Assembly (NCBI RefSeq): GCF_001270965.1 | Contig: NZ_LGIA01000174.1 | Coordinates: forward strand, 1 to 35,402 | DNA length: 35,402 nucleotides | From: Sunxiuqinia dokdonensis | GTDB lineage: Bacteria > Bacteroidota > Bacteroidia > Bacteroidales > Prolixibacteraceae | Direction: 5' to 3' | Part shown: in pieces, positions 33,912 to 35,402 of the stretch | Numbering within the stretch: the stretch's first letter is position 1 | How the letters are laid out: every line of letters starts with the position of its first letter | Made by a program: the position numbers and the translations under genes | Notes under the pieces: generated by a model | The model's database searches: none | What the model saw: only the letters and a program-made list of their open reading frames with translations | What the model was told of the DNA's origin: nothing

Positions 33912-34928
33912 TCAGGCCAGGCTTGAAGATCCGCGAACAATCAGGTTCGCATTTAACACCCGGCTTTGGGCGGGTTCGTCGCTTGGATGCAACAGCCGGT
34001 TCAACAACATTTCGGTGGCCACGGTGCCCATCTCATAACCATGCTGATCGACCGAAGTGAGGTTGGGTTCGGTGATTCCGGAAAAACGTCCGTCGCTAAA
34101 GCCAACGACAGCAATGTCTTTCGGAATTTTCATCCCCCTTCGCTGCAGGGTTTGCATGGCACCAATGGCTGTCAGGTCGTTCACCGCAAACAGGCCATCG
34201 GGCACACTTTCCATGTCCAGCAAGCGGTTGGTGGCAATAATGGCCTTTTCAAAGCTGTCGGCTTCAATAATCAAGTCAGGATCGACTGGCAAGCCAACTT
34301 CCTTCAACGCTTGCAGGTAACCCTCTTTGCGCTCACGGCCAAGCAGGAGGTTTTGAGGTCCGGCAAAATGAGCAATCCGCTTGCGCCCGCCGTCAATCAG
34401 GTGTTTGGTGGCATCGTACGCAGCTTTTCTGTCATCAATAATCACGTGGTCGGTTTGAATTTCAGAAATAATGCGGTCGAAAAAAACCATGGGCACACCA
34501 CGCTCCTGGATGGCATACAAATGATCAAACCGGCTGGTTTCCTTCGATATAGACACCAAAATCCCATCGACCCGGTGCGACAACAAGGCTTTCACATTGG
34601 CGACTTCGCGGTCATACTTTTCATTCGACTGGCAAATAATGACGGTAAAGCCAGCATCATAAGCCACGTCTTCAATACCGCTAATGACCGAAGAAAAAAA
34701 GTAGTGGACAATCTCCGGAATAATCACCCCAATGGTCTGGCTCCGGCTATGCTTTAAGCTCAGTGCAACAGCGTTCGGCTCGTACTTAAGCTTCTCCGCC
34801 AACTCATTTACCGCAAGCTTCGTTGCCTCACTAATGTCGGGATGATTCTTTAAGGCCCGCGATACCGTAGAAGCGGAAACCCCTAAAATTCGGGCGATAT
34901 CTTTAATTGTAACCTGACTGCTGCTCAT
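33912..34928 (-). CDS. LacI-family transcriptional regulator
   Basis: The 338-residue protein has the N-terminal helix-turn-helix at about 6-26 (TIKDIARILGVSASTVSRAL), the hinge helix at about 50-60 (EPNAVALSLKHSRSQ) and a periplasmic-binding-protein-like sensor domain from about 63 (TIGVIIPEIVHYFFSSVI). Sugar-site segments include FFDRIISEI, VIIDDRKAAYDAT, GLFAVNDLTAIGAM and VVGFSDGRFSGITEPNLTSV. It should bind the GCAAACGTTTGC palindromes found at 33252 and 35075, on either side of its gene, and so control the leftward maltose operon, the rightward SusC gene and perhaps itself. The ligand is probably maltose or a derivative, inferred from the neighbours. Length is normal. Confidence 0.95.
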   Translation of the reverse strand: MSSSQVTIKDIARILGVSASTVSRALKNHPDISEATKLAVNELAEKLKYEPNAVALSLKHSRSQTIGVIIPEIVHYFFSSVISGIEDVAYDAGFTVIICQSNEKYDREVANVKALLSHRVDGILVSISKETSRFDHLYAIQERGVPMVFFDRIISEIQTDHVIIDDRKAAYDATKHLIDGGRKRIAHFAGPQNLLLGRERKEGYLQALKEVGLPVDPDLIIEADSFEKAIIATNRLLDMESVPDGLFAVNDLTAIGAMQTLQRRGMKIPKDIAVVGFSDGRFSGITEPNLTSVDQHGYEMGTVATEMLLNRLLHPSDEPAQSRVLNANLIVRGSSSLA

Positions 34929-35062
34929 AGCTTGATTTGGCTTCTGGTTTATCCGAGCCTAAAATAAGTATTTTATTACTTCTTCTCTCTGCAAAAACTC
35001 ATGATTAACACATCGGTTTGATATTACCTACCAGTAACAACCTGTTGTAAAACATAACAAGC

Positions 35063-35086
35063 GCAAACGTCACCGCAAACGTTTGC
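35063..35086. promoter_or_regulatory. LacI-family operator between lacI-type gene and divergent susC
   Basis: A half-site GCAAACGT at 35063-35070 is followed at 35075-35086 by the perfect palindrome GCAAACGTTTGC. It lies in the 323-bp gap between the divergent regulator and SusC genes and can act on either. Half-site spacing (12 bp) is close to the 13 bp of the site at 33252. Confidence 0.8.
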
Positions 35087-35118
35087 AGTCGAAAGCCTGC
35101 TAAAAAACAAATGCCACG

Positions 35119-35139
35119 AATGTTAAAAAAATTAACATT
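35119..35139. promoter_or_regulatory. Inverted repeat in the susC control region
   Basis: AATGTTAA and TTAACATT form a perfect 8-bp inverted repeat around five A. It may be a second regulator site or just AT-rich symmetry. Otherwise this gap holds AT-rich sequence, with only a weak AAACTTTG match to the -7 consensus near 35190. Confidence 0.35.
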
Positions 35140-35257
35140 GTGCCTCGGAATACAAAAAAGGAGTAAAAAAAGAGTTAATCAAACATTAAAAAACTTTGAA
35201 AATTGAATGAAGAACACGCGCTCTAATTGAATTAAAAAAAACTAATTATTAATGATT

Positions 35258-35402
35258 ATGAAGATTATTCGCAAAAACTTAAAAATCTTACTGATGATCC
35301 TGGGTTTGATCATTACACAGGTTTCTTTTGCCCAGCAAGTCAGTTTGTCCGGTACGGTTACCGACCAGGAAACAGGCGAAGGGCTACCTGGCGTAACCAT
35401 TG
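35258..35402 (+). CDS. susC: SusC-type TonB-dependent transporter, 5' end only
   Basis: The frame opens at ATG 35258 (an in-frame ATG two codons earlier at 35252 is also possible) and runs off the window after 48 codons. It encodes a signal peptide (MKIIRKNLKILLMILGLII, then TQVSFAQ) and the start of a carboxypeptidase-D-like domain (SLSGTVTDQETGEGLPGVTI), the usual beginning of SusC proteins. It is divergent from the LacI-type gene, with that regulator's operator upstream. By comparison with known Bacteroidota maltose loci it is expected to be followed by susD and starch-binding lipoprotein genes. The family call rests on the N-terminus and context. Confidence 0.88.
   Translation, partial: MKIIRKNLKILLMILGLIITQVSFAQQVSLSGTVTDQETGEGLPGVTI

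Overview
The window looks like a Bacteroidota chromosome, probably from a free-living glycan degrader of the Marinilabiliales/Prolixibacteraceae type. The lineage is inferred from gene content; the genus cannot be fixed from this sequence. Signs of the phylum are SusC/SusD pairs, lipoproteins with acidic residues after the lipobox cysteine, promoters of the TAnnTTTG type, weak Shine-Dalgarno signals, a Reg_prop/Y_Y_Y/LuxR membrane regulator, and a LacI-MFS-pgmB-GH65-GH13 maltose cluster. Most of the window is devoted to carbohydrate use. Two genes run off the ends: a GH3 beta-glucosidase on the left and a SusC-type receptor on the right.

Region 1 (1-11722, all minus) is a polysaccharide utilization locus. 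In transcription order it holds a one-piece transmembrane sensor/DNA-binding regulator, SusC, SusD, a PKD-containing surface lipoprotein and a GH3 beta-glucosidase. A beta-glucan substrate is the best guess. Region 2 (11817-19952) holds plus-strand MTA/SAH nucleosidase, then minus-strand units: a GH2 beta-mannosidase lipoprotein, a trio of Gfo/Idh/MocA dehydrogenase, TIM-barrel isomerase/epimerase and second Gfo/Idh/MocA protein (possibly a keto-sugar route), and riboflavin synthase.

Region 3 (19953-25036) is mixed. It contains a 21-bp minisatellite whose two halves point in opposite directions, a small AT-rich group (3-TM peptide, orphan ABC ATPase, DUF1801 protein), metG with a clear promoter, a cluster of hairpins, and a toxin-antitoxin pair whose RelE/ParE toxin is split by an in-frame TGA. 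The pair is flanked by two near-identical terminator-like repeats.

Region 4 (25037-35402) is an alpha-glucan/maltose locus. An MFS sugar transporter, beta-phosphoglucomutase, GH65 phosphorylase, GH13 neopullulanase-like enzyme and GH13 lipoprotein are read leftward from one promoter. The order suggests surface or periplasmic GH13 enzymes trimming alpha-glucans, inner-membrane uptake of maltose-type sugars by the MFS protein, phosphorolysis by GH65 to glucose plus beta-glucose 1-phosphate, and conversion to glucose 6-phosphate by PgmB. A LacI-family regulator sits upstream, with a divergent SusC gene beyond it. Perfect GCAAACGTTTGC palindromes, each with an extra half-site, lie in both control regions. 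Between LacI and the MFS operon lie the decayed C-terminus of a beta-propeller lactonase and a second 21-bp minisatellite of different sequence.

The least explained elements are the two 21-bp arrays (one inverted on itself), the interrupted toxin between duplicated terminators, the lactonase remnant, and the orphan 3-TM/ABC pair. No rRNA, tRNA, CRISPR array, insertion sequence or phage gene was recognised.
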